This document shows positions 33,411 to 41,810 of a DNA stretch of 64,000 nucleotides, piece by piece. The notes beneath the pieces were generated by a model. It saw only the letters and a list, made by a program, of their open reading frames with translations. It searched no databases and was not told the DNA's origin. The DNA lies in assembly GCF_035117555.1 (NCBI RefSeq), contig NZ_JAYKPK010000007.1, positions 1-64,000 of the forward strand. The letters are read 5' to 3'. The translations under genes and the position numbers were made by a program. Position 1 is the first letter of the stretch. Each line of letters starts with the position of its first letter. This stretch comes from Yoonia sp035117555 (lineage in GTDB: Bacteria > Pseudomonadota > Alphaproteobacteria > Rhodobacterales > Rhodobacteraceae).

Positions 33411-33770
33411 ATGAAAATGGCCAAAGACCTGACCCCAGATGTGTTGAACGACCGCTGCCCGTCGCGGGTGGTCTTGAACCACGTCACCAGCCGCTGGGGC
33501 GTGCTGGTGCTGATCGCCCTGCAGGACGGCACCTTGCGGTTCAGCGCCTTGCGCCGCCGCATCGGCGGTGTGTCGGAACGGATGCTGACGCAATCCCTGC
33601 GGCTGTTGGAGGAAGACGGCTTTGTCCGCCGTACCGCCCTGCCCGTCGTGCCGCCGCATGTGGAATATGATCTGACGCCCCTGGGGGTTGAGGTTGCGGA
33701 GAAAGTCCATGCGCTGGCCGCCTGTATCGAGGGCAATCTGGCGCAGATCATGGCGCGGCGCGCCGAATAA
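33411..33770 (+). CDS. HxlR-family transcriptional regulator
   Basis: 119-residue winged helix protein. CPSRVVLNHVTSRWGVLVLIAL starts the HxlR domain (Cys near residue 16 is common in redox-sensing members), then LRFSALRRRIGGVSERMLTQSLRLLEEDGFVRR forms the recognition helix and wing, and VEYDLTPLG closes it. ATG at 33411 is chosen; AAGGA lies about 23 bases upstream, so the ribosome site is weak. Probably represses or activates the divergent QorB-like gene in response to an electrophile. Confidence 0.9.
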   Translation: MKMAKDLTPDVLNDRCPSRVVLNHVTSRWGVLVLIALQDGTLRFSALRRRIGGVSERMLTQSLRLLEEDGFVRRTALPVVPPHVEYDLTPLGVEVAEKVHALAACIEGNLAQIMARRAE

Positions 33771-33845
33771 AGCCCGCTTTGGTTGAAATCTTTGGCCTGA
33801 TCAGGACATAAGGGGGCAAGAGCAAAGCAGCACAGGCAGGATATC

Positions 33846-34610
33846 ATGATCAGAACAGCCATCATCACCGGCGGATTATCGGGCATGGGCCTTGCGATAG
33901 CGCGCAAATTGCACAGTGACGGCGTTACGATCTGCATCGGCGCGCGGCGCGGCGGGGATCAGGCGGCAGTCGCAGCGCTGCATGAGGCTATCGGCGCAAA
34001 GGTCATGGTCGCCGCACTGGACGTGCGCAGCAGTGACAGCGTGAACAGCTTTGTCGCGCAGGTTGTCGCGGCGCATGGGCAGGTCGATATCCTGATCAAC
34101 ACCGCCGGTGTTTACGAGGAATCCGCTGTCAGTGATCATTCCGACGATCTGTGGGATGCCACCATCGACACCAATCTGACCGGCACGTTCAAGATGATCC
34201 GCGCCGTGTTCCCCGGCATGAAAGCGCGCGGCTGGGGACGGATCGTCAACCTCGCCTCGGTCGCGGCGCATCAGGGGATGCCGAACAACGCCGCCTATTG
34301 CGCGTCAAAGGCGGGGCTGTTGGGGCTGGGCCGCTGTGTCAGCCTTGAAGGGGCGGCGCATGGCGTCACCTGCGTCAGCATCAGCCCGACATGGGTGGAG
34401 ACCGAAATGCTCAAGCAATTCATCGATCAGGAAATCGCCGAGACCGGCGCGCCACGTGCCGAGGTTCGTGCGAAATACGAGGCCTCGAACCCGCAAGGCG
34501 CGCTGGTCCAGCCCGAGGAAATCGCCGAACTCGCCGCCTTTCTGGTCAGCGACGCAGGCCGCGCGATCACCATGGAAGATATTCAGGTCAATGCCGGATC
34601 ATTATGGTGA
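33846..34610 (+). CDS. SDR family oxidoreductase, 3-hydroxybutyrate-dehydrogenase-like
   Basis: 254-residue classical short-chain dehydrogenase. The cofactor motif TGGLSGMG follows the first strand, with NTAGVYEESA, the catalytic Ser in NLASVAAHQG, and YCASKAGLLGLGR providing the YxxxK pair. The C-terminal part SPTWVETEMLKQFID and QPEEIAELAAFLVSD resemble D-beta-hydroxybutyrate dehydrogenases, which could use acetoacetate from the carnitine route, though it is far from that locus. Its end overlaps the A-T-R gene by 28 bases, tail to tail. Confidence 0.85.
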   Translation: MIRTAIITGGLSGMGLAIARKLHSDGVTICIGARRGGDQAAVAALHEAIGAKVMVAALDVRSSDSVNSFVAQVVAAHGQVDILINTAGVYEESAVSDHSDDLWDATIDTNLTGTFKMIRAVFPGMKARGWGRIVNLASVAAHQGMPNNAAYCASKAGLLGLGRCVSLEGAAHGVTCVSISPTWVETEMLKQFIDQEIAETGAPRAEVRAKYEASNPQGALVQPEEIAELAAFLVSDAGRAITMEDIQVNAGSLW

Positions 34611-37387
34611 TGTGAAACGCTCCCAAGCCGGGCTTTGATCAGGGTGGCGGGGTCGGAAACCGCCGTAAACTCTTCACCTGTGATTTGCTGCCATGTCGCA
34701 CTCGCCGCGTCATGGGTCAGCGTGGCTGTCGCGCGCAAGACCGACAGATCGGCGGCGATCAGGGCGCGTTCCCCCTCGGACAGGGGCGCGTCATGCAGCC
34801 AGTCTTCAACCGGCAACACCTTCATCGCAGGCGGCGTGGCGTAGATATCAGGGGTCAGGTTGAAATACCGCACCCCATCCGCCCTTGGCAGATCGGCCAG
34901 AAACCGCGCTGCCGCCTGCACGGCGATCATGCGGAAGGTCAGGCCTTCGGGGACCGCCTGCATCTGCGCGCAGGCTTTCATAATGATTTCATAGATATCG
35001 TTCGGATTGGGGTCGCCCAGATCATAAAGCGACGGCAGCCGCACCACGGCAGCATCCACGCCAGAGGCGGCAATCAACGCCTCCGCCGCGACCTTGGCCG
35101 CGCCATAGCCGGAGATTTGCGGATAGGCCGTCGTTGGCCCTTCGGGATAGCGCCCGCCCTGATCGGCAAACACCGCTGTCGAGGATGAAAACCGCAGATC
35201 CGCCCCCGCATCGGCGCAGAATTGCAGAACGTTCCTGATCCCCGCCTTGGACCAGCTTTCCATATGATCGCGGTCCACCGCAAGGTTCACCATCGCCGCG
35301 CAATGGATCACATGGCGGGTGCTTTTCGCAAGGCTGGCATAATCTGCCGCATCCAGCGCGAAATGTTCATCGTCAATCGACGCAGGCACCAGCACCAGCC
35401 GGGCCGGATCGACCCCCTGCTCGGTCGCAATGGCGTGCAGCCGTTCCAACGGATCACGGCGTTTGGGGCGGATCAGGCAATAGATCACCTCGCCCTCTGG
35501 CAAGTTCTGCGCAGCGGCGGCCAGAACGCGGCTGCCCAGAAACCCGGTCGCCCCCGTCAGCAGGATGCCGGGGCGGTCGAACTGGCCTTGTGCTTGCGGC
35601 GCTGGCACAATGTCTGACAGCAAGTCATGCAACCGGCCCAGCGGTACATTCAGCGCGAAATCAAAATCGACGGGGCGGGCGTAGATGTCCTCCAGCGCCA
35701 GCAGCAAAGTCACCGCCATCAGGGAATCGCCGCCTTGGTCATGAAACGACAGATCAGGATCGAGTGTGCTGGCAGAACAGCCCATCACCGCAGCCGCCTG
35801 CGCGATTGTCGGGATCACTTCGGCATCGGATACGTCGGCTACAGCTTCTATCGCGGGCAAGGCTTTGTAATCGCACTTGCCCGACACCGGATGCAGCGGC
35901 AGCGCATCCAGCCGGACCAGATAGCTTGGGATGCAATAGGCCGGCAGTTCCGCGCGCAACGCCTGCGACAGGCTGGCGGGCAAGCGCGTCTGACCCACGT
36001 CAACACCCCATTGCTGCTGGTTCTCTGCCGCCTGCGCAGCATCGGCGCAATAGTAGAACACCAGCGCCTTGCCCTGCCCCGGCACATCCTGCACCCAAGG
36101 TACGGCGGTGCTGAATTGCAGGAAGCCATGCAAGGACTCCGTCAATTCCCGCGTCTGGATCGAATGCCCCCGCAGTTTGAGCATATGCGCCACCCGGCCG
36201 AGCACAAAGATCGTGCCATCGTCAGTGACATAACCCTGATCGCCAGTGTCATAGAGCCGCGCGGCACGCCCGTTGATCGTCAGTTCACGGAACCGCAAAG
36301 CCGTTTCCTCGGGCCGGTTGATATAACCGGGGCCAAGCATCCTCGGTCCCTCGAAATGCAACAGACCCGGCGTGCCGGGCGGGCAAGGCTGGTCATGATC
36401 ATCCAGCACGACAGGCGTCAGAAAGGGCATCGCCTTGCCAACACTGCCGGTCTGGCGCGGCCCGGATTGATGCGATACCTGCGTCATGCAGATATCATGC
36501 GTTTCGCAAATTGAATATAGGTTCCAGACAGTTACACCGGGCAGTTTATCCTCTGCCGCAGCAACCAGATCATCGGTCACAACCTCACCATTCAGGATGA
36601 TACGCCGTAGGGTGTGCCCTTCGGACGCGCCTGCCCCCCACCCCTGCAACGTCTTGTCAAAGGCCGACGGCGTGAACAGCATCTCGGTCACGCCATGCCG
36701 GACCAAGAACCCACGCAACGCCTCGGGGTTCATCAGCTCCGCCATGCGCGGGAAACAGACGGTCGCGCCATCGCGCAAGGGCCGGAACATCTCCCAGATC
36801 GCAAAGATATAGACACCCACCACATCACCCGGCGCATAGGGCGTATAAGCATCGCGCCACAGATACGACAGATAGGCCGCGTCATGGGTCACGGGGATGC
36901 ATTTGGGCTTGCCGGTCGTGCCGGATGTGGCGACCAGATAGATGATGTCATCAGGCGCGACAGCGGCGGCGCGGACAGGTGCGGCGGGCGTATCGGCAAA
37001 GCCCGCAATGACCTGCGCCACATCGACGTGGCGGCAATGATCGGGGATCTGGCCGGGCTTGGCGGGTTCCGACAGCAGCACCACGTCGATGTCCAGTTCA
37101 GACAGGATATTGCGCAGCACCTCATCCGGCATCGCCGGGTCCAGATGCACGAAAGGCCGCCCCAGAACGACACAAGCCGTGACGGCAGCCCCGAACAACG
37201 CCGAAGGTTTGCCGAAAACCGCCACCGCCCCGCGGGGAAGGTTTTCACCCAGCCTAGCGATGCAATCCGCCAATTGCCCATAGGTCAGCGTCAGATCGGC
37301 ATCCTTGATCGCGATCCGGTCGGCATGGTCCCGCAAGGCAAGGGCGATTTGTGCGGGAACGTTGCCTTTGGGGTAGTCGATCATCAA
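34583..37387 (-). CDS. Free-standing NRPS-like adenylation-thiolation-reductase protein
   Basis: 934-residue three-domain enzyme. Residues 1-510: acyl/aminoacyl adenylation domain (YLVATSGTTGKPKCIP near 150-166, NLYSICETHD, YDTGDQGYVTDDG, VSGKCDYKALP with the A10 Lys). Near 530-600: carrier domain with phosphopantetheine Ser in LSFHDQGGDSLMAV. Residues 600-934: thioester reductase of the extended SDR type (ILLTGATGFLGSRVL; SGYGAAKVAAEAL with YxxxK). Expected chemistry: activate a carboxylic or amino acid, load it, release it as aldehyde or alcohol by NAD(P)H. No condensation domain or other NRPS gene nearby. Substrate unknown; carboxylic acid reductase and Lys2 are relatives of this architecture. 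Confidence 0.88.
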   Translation of the reverse strand: MMIDYPKGNVPAQIALALRDHADRIAIKDADLTLTYGQLADCIARLGENLPRGAVAVFGKPSALFGAAVTACVVLGRPFVHLDPAMPDEVLRNILSELDIDVVLLSEPAKPGQIPDHCRHVDVAQVIAGFADTPAAPVRAAAVAPDDIIYLVATSGTTGKPKCIPVTHDAAYLSYLWRDAYTPYAPGDVVGVYIFAIWEMFRPLRDGATVCFPRMAELMNPEALRGFLVRHGVTEMLFTPSAFDKTLQGWGAGASEGHTLRRIILNGEVVTDDLVAAAEDKLPGVTVWNLYSICETHDICMTQVSHQSGPRQTGSVGKAMPFLTPVVLDDHDQPCPPGTPGLLHFEGPRMLGPGYINRPEETALRFRELTINGRAARLYDTGDQGYVTDDGTIFVLGRVAHMLKLRGHSIQTRELTESLHGFLQFSTAVPWVQDVPGQGKALVFYYCADAAQAAENQQQWGVDVGQTRLPASLSQALRAELPAYCIPSYLVRLDALPLHPVSGKCDYKALPAIEAVADVSDAEVIPTIAQAAAVMGCSASTLDPDLSFHDQGGDSLMAVTLLLALEDIYARPVDFDFALNVPLGRLHDLLSDIVPAPQAQGQFDRPGILLTGATGFLGSRVLAAAAQNLPEGEVIYCLIRPKRRDPLERLHAIATEQGVDPARLVLVPASIDDEHFALDAADYASLAKSTRHVIHCAAMVNLAVDRDHMESWSKAGIRNVLQFCADAGADLRFSSSTAVFADQGGRYPEGPTTAYPQISGYGAAKVAAEALIAASGVDAAVVRLPSLYDLGDPNPNDIYEIIMKACAQMQAVPEGLTFRMIAVQAAARFLADLPRADGVRYFNLTPDIYATPPAMKVLPVEDWLHDAPLSEGERALIAADLSVLRATATLTHDAASATWQQITGEEFTAVSDPATLIKARLGSVSHHHNDPALT

Positions 37388-37482
37388 AAACGCCTCTTTG
37401 TCCTGCTTTTGCGACAGTGACTTGGTATCAGGTTCACAAAGGCAAAGGTCAAGTCACGATGCGGTCACGCACAACCTTTACG

Positions 37483-38643
37483 CTAGTTCCGTTTCAGGAT
37501 CAGCAAGGCGGCCAGCGCCAGAACCCCCAGCCCCGCCGTCAGCCAGACGGCATTCACCCCCCAGGCGGTGAGCGCCGCGCCAAAGATCAGCGGGGCGGCG
37601 GCCTGCGATATCCGCGCAGGCGCATTCAGCCAGCCCAAGCGTTGCCCGTAACCCGCAGCGCCAAACAGCGACAAAGGCAGCGTGCCCTTGGCAATCGTCA
37701 TGATCCCATTGCCCGCGCCATGCAGGATGGCAAAGACATAGGCCGCAGGCCCGCCAAAGCTGATCAGCGCGACCGCCGCCACCGGATGCGCCGCAGCGGC
37801 CAACCGGGTCGAGGCGAGCGGATGAAACCGCCGCAACAGCCCGAATTCCAGCACCCGCGCCGCAACCTGCGCCGGGCCGATCAGCGCGCCTGCCGCAATC
37901 GCCATTGCGGTGCTGGCCCCCGCGGCCTGCAACAGCCCCGGCAGATGCGCCGCCATCGCGGTGGCGTTGAACCATGTCACAGCGAAAACGAAGGCCAGCA
38001 CGTAAAGCGCAAACCGCGATGGCGGCTTGCCTGCGGCTTCCGGCGTGGCGGGTTTGGGCAAGGCCTCGCTGCCCCGTGGCAACCATGCGTTCAGCGGCAA
38101 GGCGATCAGGATATGGATCAGCGCCCAGCCCAGACAAGCCTCGCGCCAGCCCCATGTCGACAGCATGATGCCGGAAAGCGGCCAGCCCACCGTGCTGGCA
38201 AAGCCTGCAATCAGGGTGATCCCGGTGATCGGGCCGCGCGCGTCTTTGCCATAGATGCCTGCCAGCGTGGCAAAGCCTGCCTCATATAGCCCGATCCCCA
38301 TGCCCAAGCCGATCACCGCCCAGCCAAGATAAAGCATCGCAGGCACCGGGGCGGCTGCCAGCAGGCACAGGCCAAAAGCAAAGATCAGGTTCGACGCCAT
38401 CAACACCCCGCGCCCGCCGAACCCGTCGATCCGCGCCCCCGCCCATGGCCCGACGAGGGCCGAAACCACCATCGCCATGGAAAACGCGCCAAAGACCCAG
38501 ACCGGCGACAGGCCGAAACTCTCGGCCATCGGCACGGCAAGGACAGCGGGGATGTAATAGCTCGATGCCCAACTGATGGTCTGGGACGTGCCCAGCGCGG
38601 CGACGGTGAGGCCGCGGCGGGCAGAGGATAGTCTTGCGATCAT
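37483..38643 (-). CDS. MFS transporter
   Basis: 386-residue major facilitator protein with about twelve membrane segments. Start ATG at 38643 has GAAGG upstream; the frame continues to 38751 but would overlap the previous gene. The TM1 region LTVAALGTSQTISWASSYYIPAVLA and a loop-2-like LVGPWAGARIDGFGGRGVL are visible. It lies 19 bases after the transglutaminase-like gene and probably belongs to the same ArsR-led operon. Substrate unknown; metalloid or organic arsenical efflux is possible from context only. Confidence 0.88.
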   Translation of the reverse strand: MIARLSSARRGLTVAALGTSQTISWASSYYIPAVLAVPMAESFGLSPVWVFGAFSMAMVVSALVGPWAGARIDGFGGRGVLMASNLIFAFGLCLLAAAPVPAMLYLGWAVIGLGMGIGLYEAGFATLAGIYGKDARGPITGITLIAGFASTVGWPLSGIMLSTWGWREACLGWALIHILIALPLNAWLPRGSEALPKPATPEAAGKPPSRFALYVLAFVFAVTWFNATAMAAHLPGLLQAAGASTAMAIAAGALIGPAQVAARVLEFGLLRRFHPLASTRLAAAAHPVAAVALISFGGPAAYVFAILHGAGNGIMTIAKGTLPLSLFGAAGYGQRLGWLNAPARISQAAAPLIFGAALTAWGVNAVWLTAGLGVLALAALLILKRN

Positions 38644-38662
38644 CAGGAAACCTTCGCGGGGA

Positions 38663-39499
38663 TTACATGGCAGTTTGTGCGACAGGTGAAAGCCGCGCGA
38701 CAAGGCTGGTGTAGGCCGGTGCGGCCCCCGCTGCCAGCAGCATCGGTTCACCCAGCAGCTTCAGCGCGACAGGACCATTCGGCAGATCATAGCAATGCCC
38801 CATCGAATGGGTCAGGGCCACGCGTTCGCCGGGCCTTGGGTTCAACCCTGCCCGCGTCGGCCCAAGATTGGCCTTGAGGTGATGGGCAATGTCCCATTCC
38901 AAGACCTCACCTTCGTGGCGCGTCACCACCCAGCAATGGCCATCATCTGTCATCCCGCCGCGTTCCAGTGGAAAGAAATAACCATAGAAATAGCCAGCCT
39001 CATAGCCAGCGGCCCGCAGGCTGGCGACCAGATAGGTGTTGATATCGACGCAGGACCCTTCGGTCAGGCCGCAGGACAGGTAAGGGACGGCATCCAGCCC
39101 TTCGTTGAATTTGCGCTTGGGGTGGGCATAGGCGAAGCGCGCCTCTGCCTCGGCCACCAAGGCGGCAATCCCTTCGCGCCCGCCGCCTGCGTTTCGGGCA
39201 ATGGCGCGGCTGGCGTCGACCAATGCTGCCGCCGCGCCGGTGTAGCGGTTGTCACGAGGCTGGAACGCGGCCTGAGGGTAATCACCCGGCGCGCCGATGC
39301 TGTAATGCAGCGTGACCGACCCGCCTTGGGGTTGGATCAGCGCGGCACCAAGGCCAAGCGCGGCCTCTGTCGCAACCGCGATGATCTGCCCGCCGCTGAC
39401 GGTCAGATTGGTCACTGTCTCATAGGGCGTGGCGGTGCCGGTGGGGGCGATCACCGGGTCAGTCACCGGCCCCGTGATCGTGACGTCAAGCGTTCTCAT
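38663..39499 (-). CDS. Transglutaminase-like cysteine protease-fold protein
   Basis: 278 residues, no signal peptide. A transglutaminase-like core with a plausible triad: Cys in EGSCVDINTYLVASLRAAG, His in DDGHCWVV, and Asp in LEWDIAHH. The N-terminal part is a beta-rich domain of unknown type, as in many bacterial transglutaminase-like proteins. The start overlaps the stop of the permease gene (ATGA). It could cleave or crosslink peptides, but members of this family in such operons have no assigned role. Confidence 0.83.
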   Translation of the reverse strand: MRTLDVTITGPVTDPVIAPTGTATPYETVTNLTVSGGQIIAVATEAALGLGAALIQPQGGSVTLHYSIGAPGDYPQAAFQPRDNRYTGAAAALVDASRAIARNAGGGREGIAALVAEAEARFAYAHPKRKFNEGLDAVPYLSCGLTEGSCVDINTYLVASLRAAGYEAGYFYGYFFPLERGGMTDDGHCWVVTRHEGEVLEWDIAHHLKANLGPTRAGLNPRPGERVALTHSMGHCYDLPNGPVALKLLGEPMLLAAGAAPAYTSLVARLSPVAQTAM

Positions 39500-40542
39500 A
39501 TCGTCATCCAGAGTTGAAACAACAGACCGACCGCAAAGGCCCCGACCAGTGACAGGCCGAGGTAAAGGAAAAACACCTGCGGCTTCGCCAGCGCCCAGAC
39601 GGCCATCGCGGCGGGGATCGAGGTGACACCACCCGCGACCAGAAAGGCCAGACCAGCACCCGGTGCCATGCCCTGCCCGATCAGCCCGCCGACAAGGGGC
39701 AGCGCGGCGTAACCGTTCAGATAGGCGGGGACGCCAACCAAAGTGGCGATCAGGATCGGCAGGATACCTTCACCGCCCAGCGCCGCAGTCACGGTTTCCG
39801 CAGGTATCCACGCCAGCATCAGGCTTTCAAGGATAAAGGCCAGCACCAGCCATTTCGCCAGAAACAGCGTTGTGGTCAGCGCTGTTTTGCCGAATTTGGC
39901 ACGCCGGTCGGGCTCTTGCCAGAACCGCCAGACGACAGGCTTGGGTGCGCGCACCCGCGCCCCGCCGCAGCCGCCATTGCCGATGCCATCGCGCAAGGGA
40001 TCGGTGAATGCCCCGCCGCGCGCCAACAGATGCACCGTCAAGCCACCAAAGATGCCCAGACCGATGGCAGCCAAGGTTTTCGCCACGGCGAATTCCCAGC
40101 CCAGCACGCCTGCGGTCAAAACGAACATCGACGGGTCCATGATCGGCGAGGCCAGCCAGAACGCCATCACCGCAGACAAAGGCACGCCCATCGCCAGCAA
40201 GGCCGCGATCAGCGGGATCACCCCGCAGGAACAAAACGGCGACAGGCCCCCCGCCAGCGCGCCCAGCCCGATCATCAGCACGGGTGCGCCAGTGAAGGCT
40301 TTGGCGATCAGGTTATCCGCCCCCGTCGCCCCGGCCCATGCGGCAATGCCGATGGACAGCAGCAGGAACGGCGCGGTTTTCAGCAAGGCTTGGCCTGCAA
40401 AGATGGCCGAGGCCCCCGCCTGCGCCGTGTCAAACAGCGCCAGCACCAGCAGGATCAGCGCCGAGGCGAGCCAGACCCGCTGATCGCGCCAGAGCGCTGG
40501 CATGATGCGCGGGCTGGCACCGGGGATTGCTGTTTCAGTCAT
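39496..40542 (-). CDS. DUF318/ArsP_1-type permease
   Basis: 348-residue membrane permease with about eight to ten helices. The family hallmark SPFCSCGVIPLIAALLAMGVPL with its Cys pair lies near residues 100-122, and FWLASPIMDPSMF follows. A second conserved half includes ATLVGVPAYLNGYAALPLVGGL. Related ArsP proteins export trivalent organoarsenicals, others are uncharacterised. A soluble loop with GGCGG near residues 192-198 is notable. ATG 52 bases after arsR. The neighbouring ArsR repressor with a Cys pair supports metalloid export. Confidence 0.88.
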   Translation of the reverse strand: MTETAIPGASPRIMPALWRDQRVWLASALILLVLALFDTAQAGASAIFAGQALLKTAPFLLLSIGIAAWAGATGADNLIAKAFTGAPVLMIGLGALAGGLSPFCSCGVIPLIAALLAMGVPLSAVMAFWLASPIMDPSMFVLTAGVLGWEFAVAKTLAAIGLGIFGGLTVHLLARGGAFTDPLRDGIGNGGCGGARVRAPKPVVWRFWQEPDRRAKFGKTALTTTLFLAKWLVLAFILESLMLAWIPAETVTAALGGEGILPILIATLVGVPAYLNGYAALPLVGGLIGQGMAPGAGLAFLVAGGVTSIPAAMAVWALAKPQVFFLYLGLSLVGAFAVGLLFQLWMTI

Positions 40543-40594
40543 ATCTACACCTCTAGGTTTGTAGTTATTTTAAGCAAGAAAATGTCTATGCCCT

Positions 40595-40927
40595 CTAAAG
40601 CCAACGTATCCGGGCGGCGTTCTCGGTGTCCTTTGCCGCAACGCCGGAACAGCATTCCGAGGTCAGGAACCCGACCAGCCGGTTCATCGCGTCGAAATCG
40701 ACGCTGTTGAACACTTCGCGGCCCTGTTTGTTCTGCACCACCAGCCCTGCACCCGTCAGCATTGACAGGTGATGCGCCAGTGTCGAGGCGGGCAGCCCCA
40801 GATGTTCGCCGATCTCGCCGACGCGCAGCCCCTCTGGTCCGGCTTTCACCAGCAGGCGAAAGATCGAAAGGCGGGCGTCATGGCCCAAGGCTGCCAGCGC
40901 GGTGGCATGGGGATTCGTGTTGTTCAT
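40595..40927 (-). CDS. ArsR/SmtB-family metalloregulator
   Basis: 110-residue winged helix repressor. LAALGHDARLSIFRLLV and LRVGEIGEHLGLPASTLAHHLSMLTGAGLV make the DNA-binding domain. The C-terminal pair ECCSG near residues 91-95 could bind As(III), Sb(III) or another thiophilic ion, as in ArsR types with C-terminal cysteines. First gene of the operon with the permease, transglutaminase-like and MFS genes; a perfect inverted repeat lies just upstream. Confidence 0.92.
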   Translation of the reverse strand: MNNTNPHATALAALGHDARLSIFRLLVKAGPEGLRVGEIGEHLGLPASTLAHHLSMLTGAGLVVQNKQGREVFNSVDFDAMNRLVGFLTSECCSGVAAKDTENAARIRWL

Positions 40928-40940
40928 GACAGCATCATAA

Positions 40941-40958
40941 CTATAAAATTAGTTTTAT
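40941..40958 (-). promoter_or_regulatory. Probable ArsR operator
   Basis: TATAAAA (40941-40947) and TTTTATA (40952-40958) form a perfect 7-bp inverted repeat with a 4-base spacer, 14 bases upstream of the arsR start. The AT-rich 18-bp form suits an autorepressing ArsR-family protein overlapping the promoter. Confidence 0.55.
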
Positions 40959-41127
40959 AAAGATTTATCGTCAGGACAGCCGTGCAGCCTCGGTCACAAT
41001 GCGAAATCTGGCTTCACCCCCCAGTCAGAAAACTGCGTCTGACCCGGACGAAGTGGCTGAAGCGACCGGATAAATAAATCTCGCGCTTGTGTGACAAGCG
41101 CGCTAGAGTCCAAAAAATGAACTGGCG

Positions 41128-41781
41128 ATGGTAGGCCATATTGTGAACAAGTCGACACGTTATGTCATGGAAATTACCGACCATCTGGTCGAGTTGGAAG
41201 CCCCGCAGACCCTGATCGGGGTGACAGGGGCGCCCGGTGCGGGAAAATCTATTTTTGCTGCGGAACTGGCGCGCAGGCTGAACAGCCGGGGGCGCAAAGC
41301 GGTCGTTGTGCCGATGGACGGGTTCCATCTGGACAATGCGGTGCTGGAAGCGCGCAATCTGTTGCCGCGCAAAGGCGCGCCGGACACATTTGACGCCCAA
41401 GGCTTTATCCGGCTGATCAAGGCGATCAAAGCGGGAGAGGATGTTTATGCCCCCGTCTTTGACCGTCACCGCGATCTGTCGATTGCGGGCGCGGTCCATG
41501 TCCCGTCCAATGCCCGCTTTGTGATTGCCGAGGGCAATTATCTGATGTTCGACGAGGCCCCCTGGGCCGCGCTTGCCGATTTGTGGGACGTGACGATCCG
41601 GCTTGATGTGCCGATCCCGGAATTGCGCGCCCGGCTGATCCAGCGCTGGCTGAGCCAGAATTTGTCGCGCGCGGTTGCCACAAGGCGCGCAGAAAGCAAT
41701 GATATGCCCAATGCGCAGCGGATCATCGCCAAGGCACTGGACTGCACCTTTACCTTTGATGGCCAGCCTGCGCAGGCATAA
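41128..41781 (+). CDS. P-loop nucleoside/sugar kinase family protein
   Basis: 217-residue kinase with Walker A GVTGAPGAGKS, the substrate region VVPMDGFHLDNAVLEARNLLPRKGAPDTFD, VYAPVFDRHRDLSIAG and a Walker B-like FVIAEGNYLM. These match the uridine kinase/pantothenate kinase-like group that includes FrcK, the kinase of fructose ABC loci. Starts at 41128 (ATG), 41143 (GTG with GGTAGG upstream) and 41167 (ATG) are all possible. It ends 29 bases before pgm, so the two are probably cotranscribed and act on a sugar. Confidence 0.85.
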   Translation: MVGHIVNKSTRYVMEITDHLVELEAPQTLIGVTGAPGAGKSIFAAELARRLNSRGRKAVVVPMDGFHLDNAVLEARNLLPRKGAPDTFDAQGFIRLIKAIKAGEDVYAPVFDRHRDLSIAGAVHVPSNARFVIAEGNYLMFDEAPWAALADLWDVTIRLDVPIPELRARLIQRWLSQNLSRAVATRRAESNDMPNAQRIIAKALDCTFTFDGQPAQA

Positions 41782-41810
41782 CGACCGCATCAGTATTGGA
41801 AAGACCACGC

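Noticed and set aside
37228..37250. CCCCGCGGGGAAGGTTTT inside the A-T-R gene, like the terminator palindromes
   Set aside because: Only one side matches and it lies in conserved coding sequence, so it is likely coincidence.
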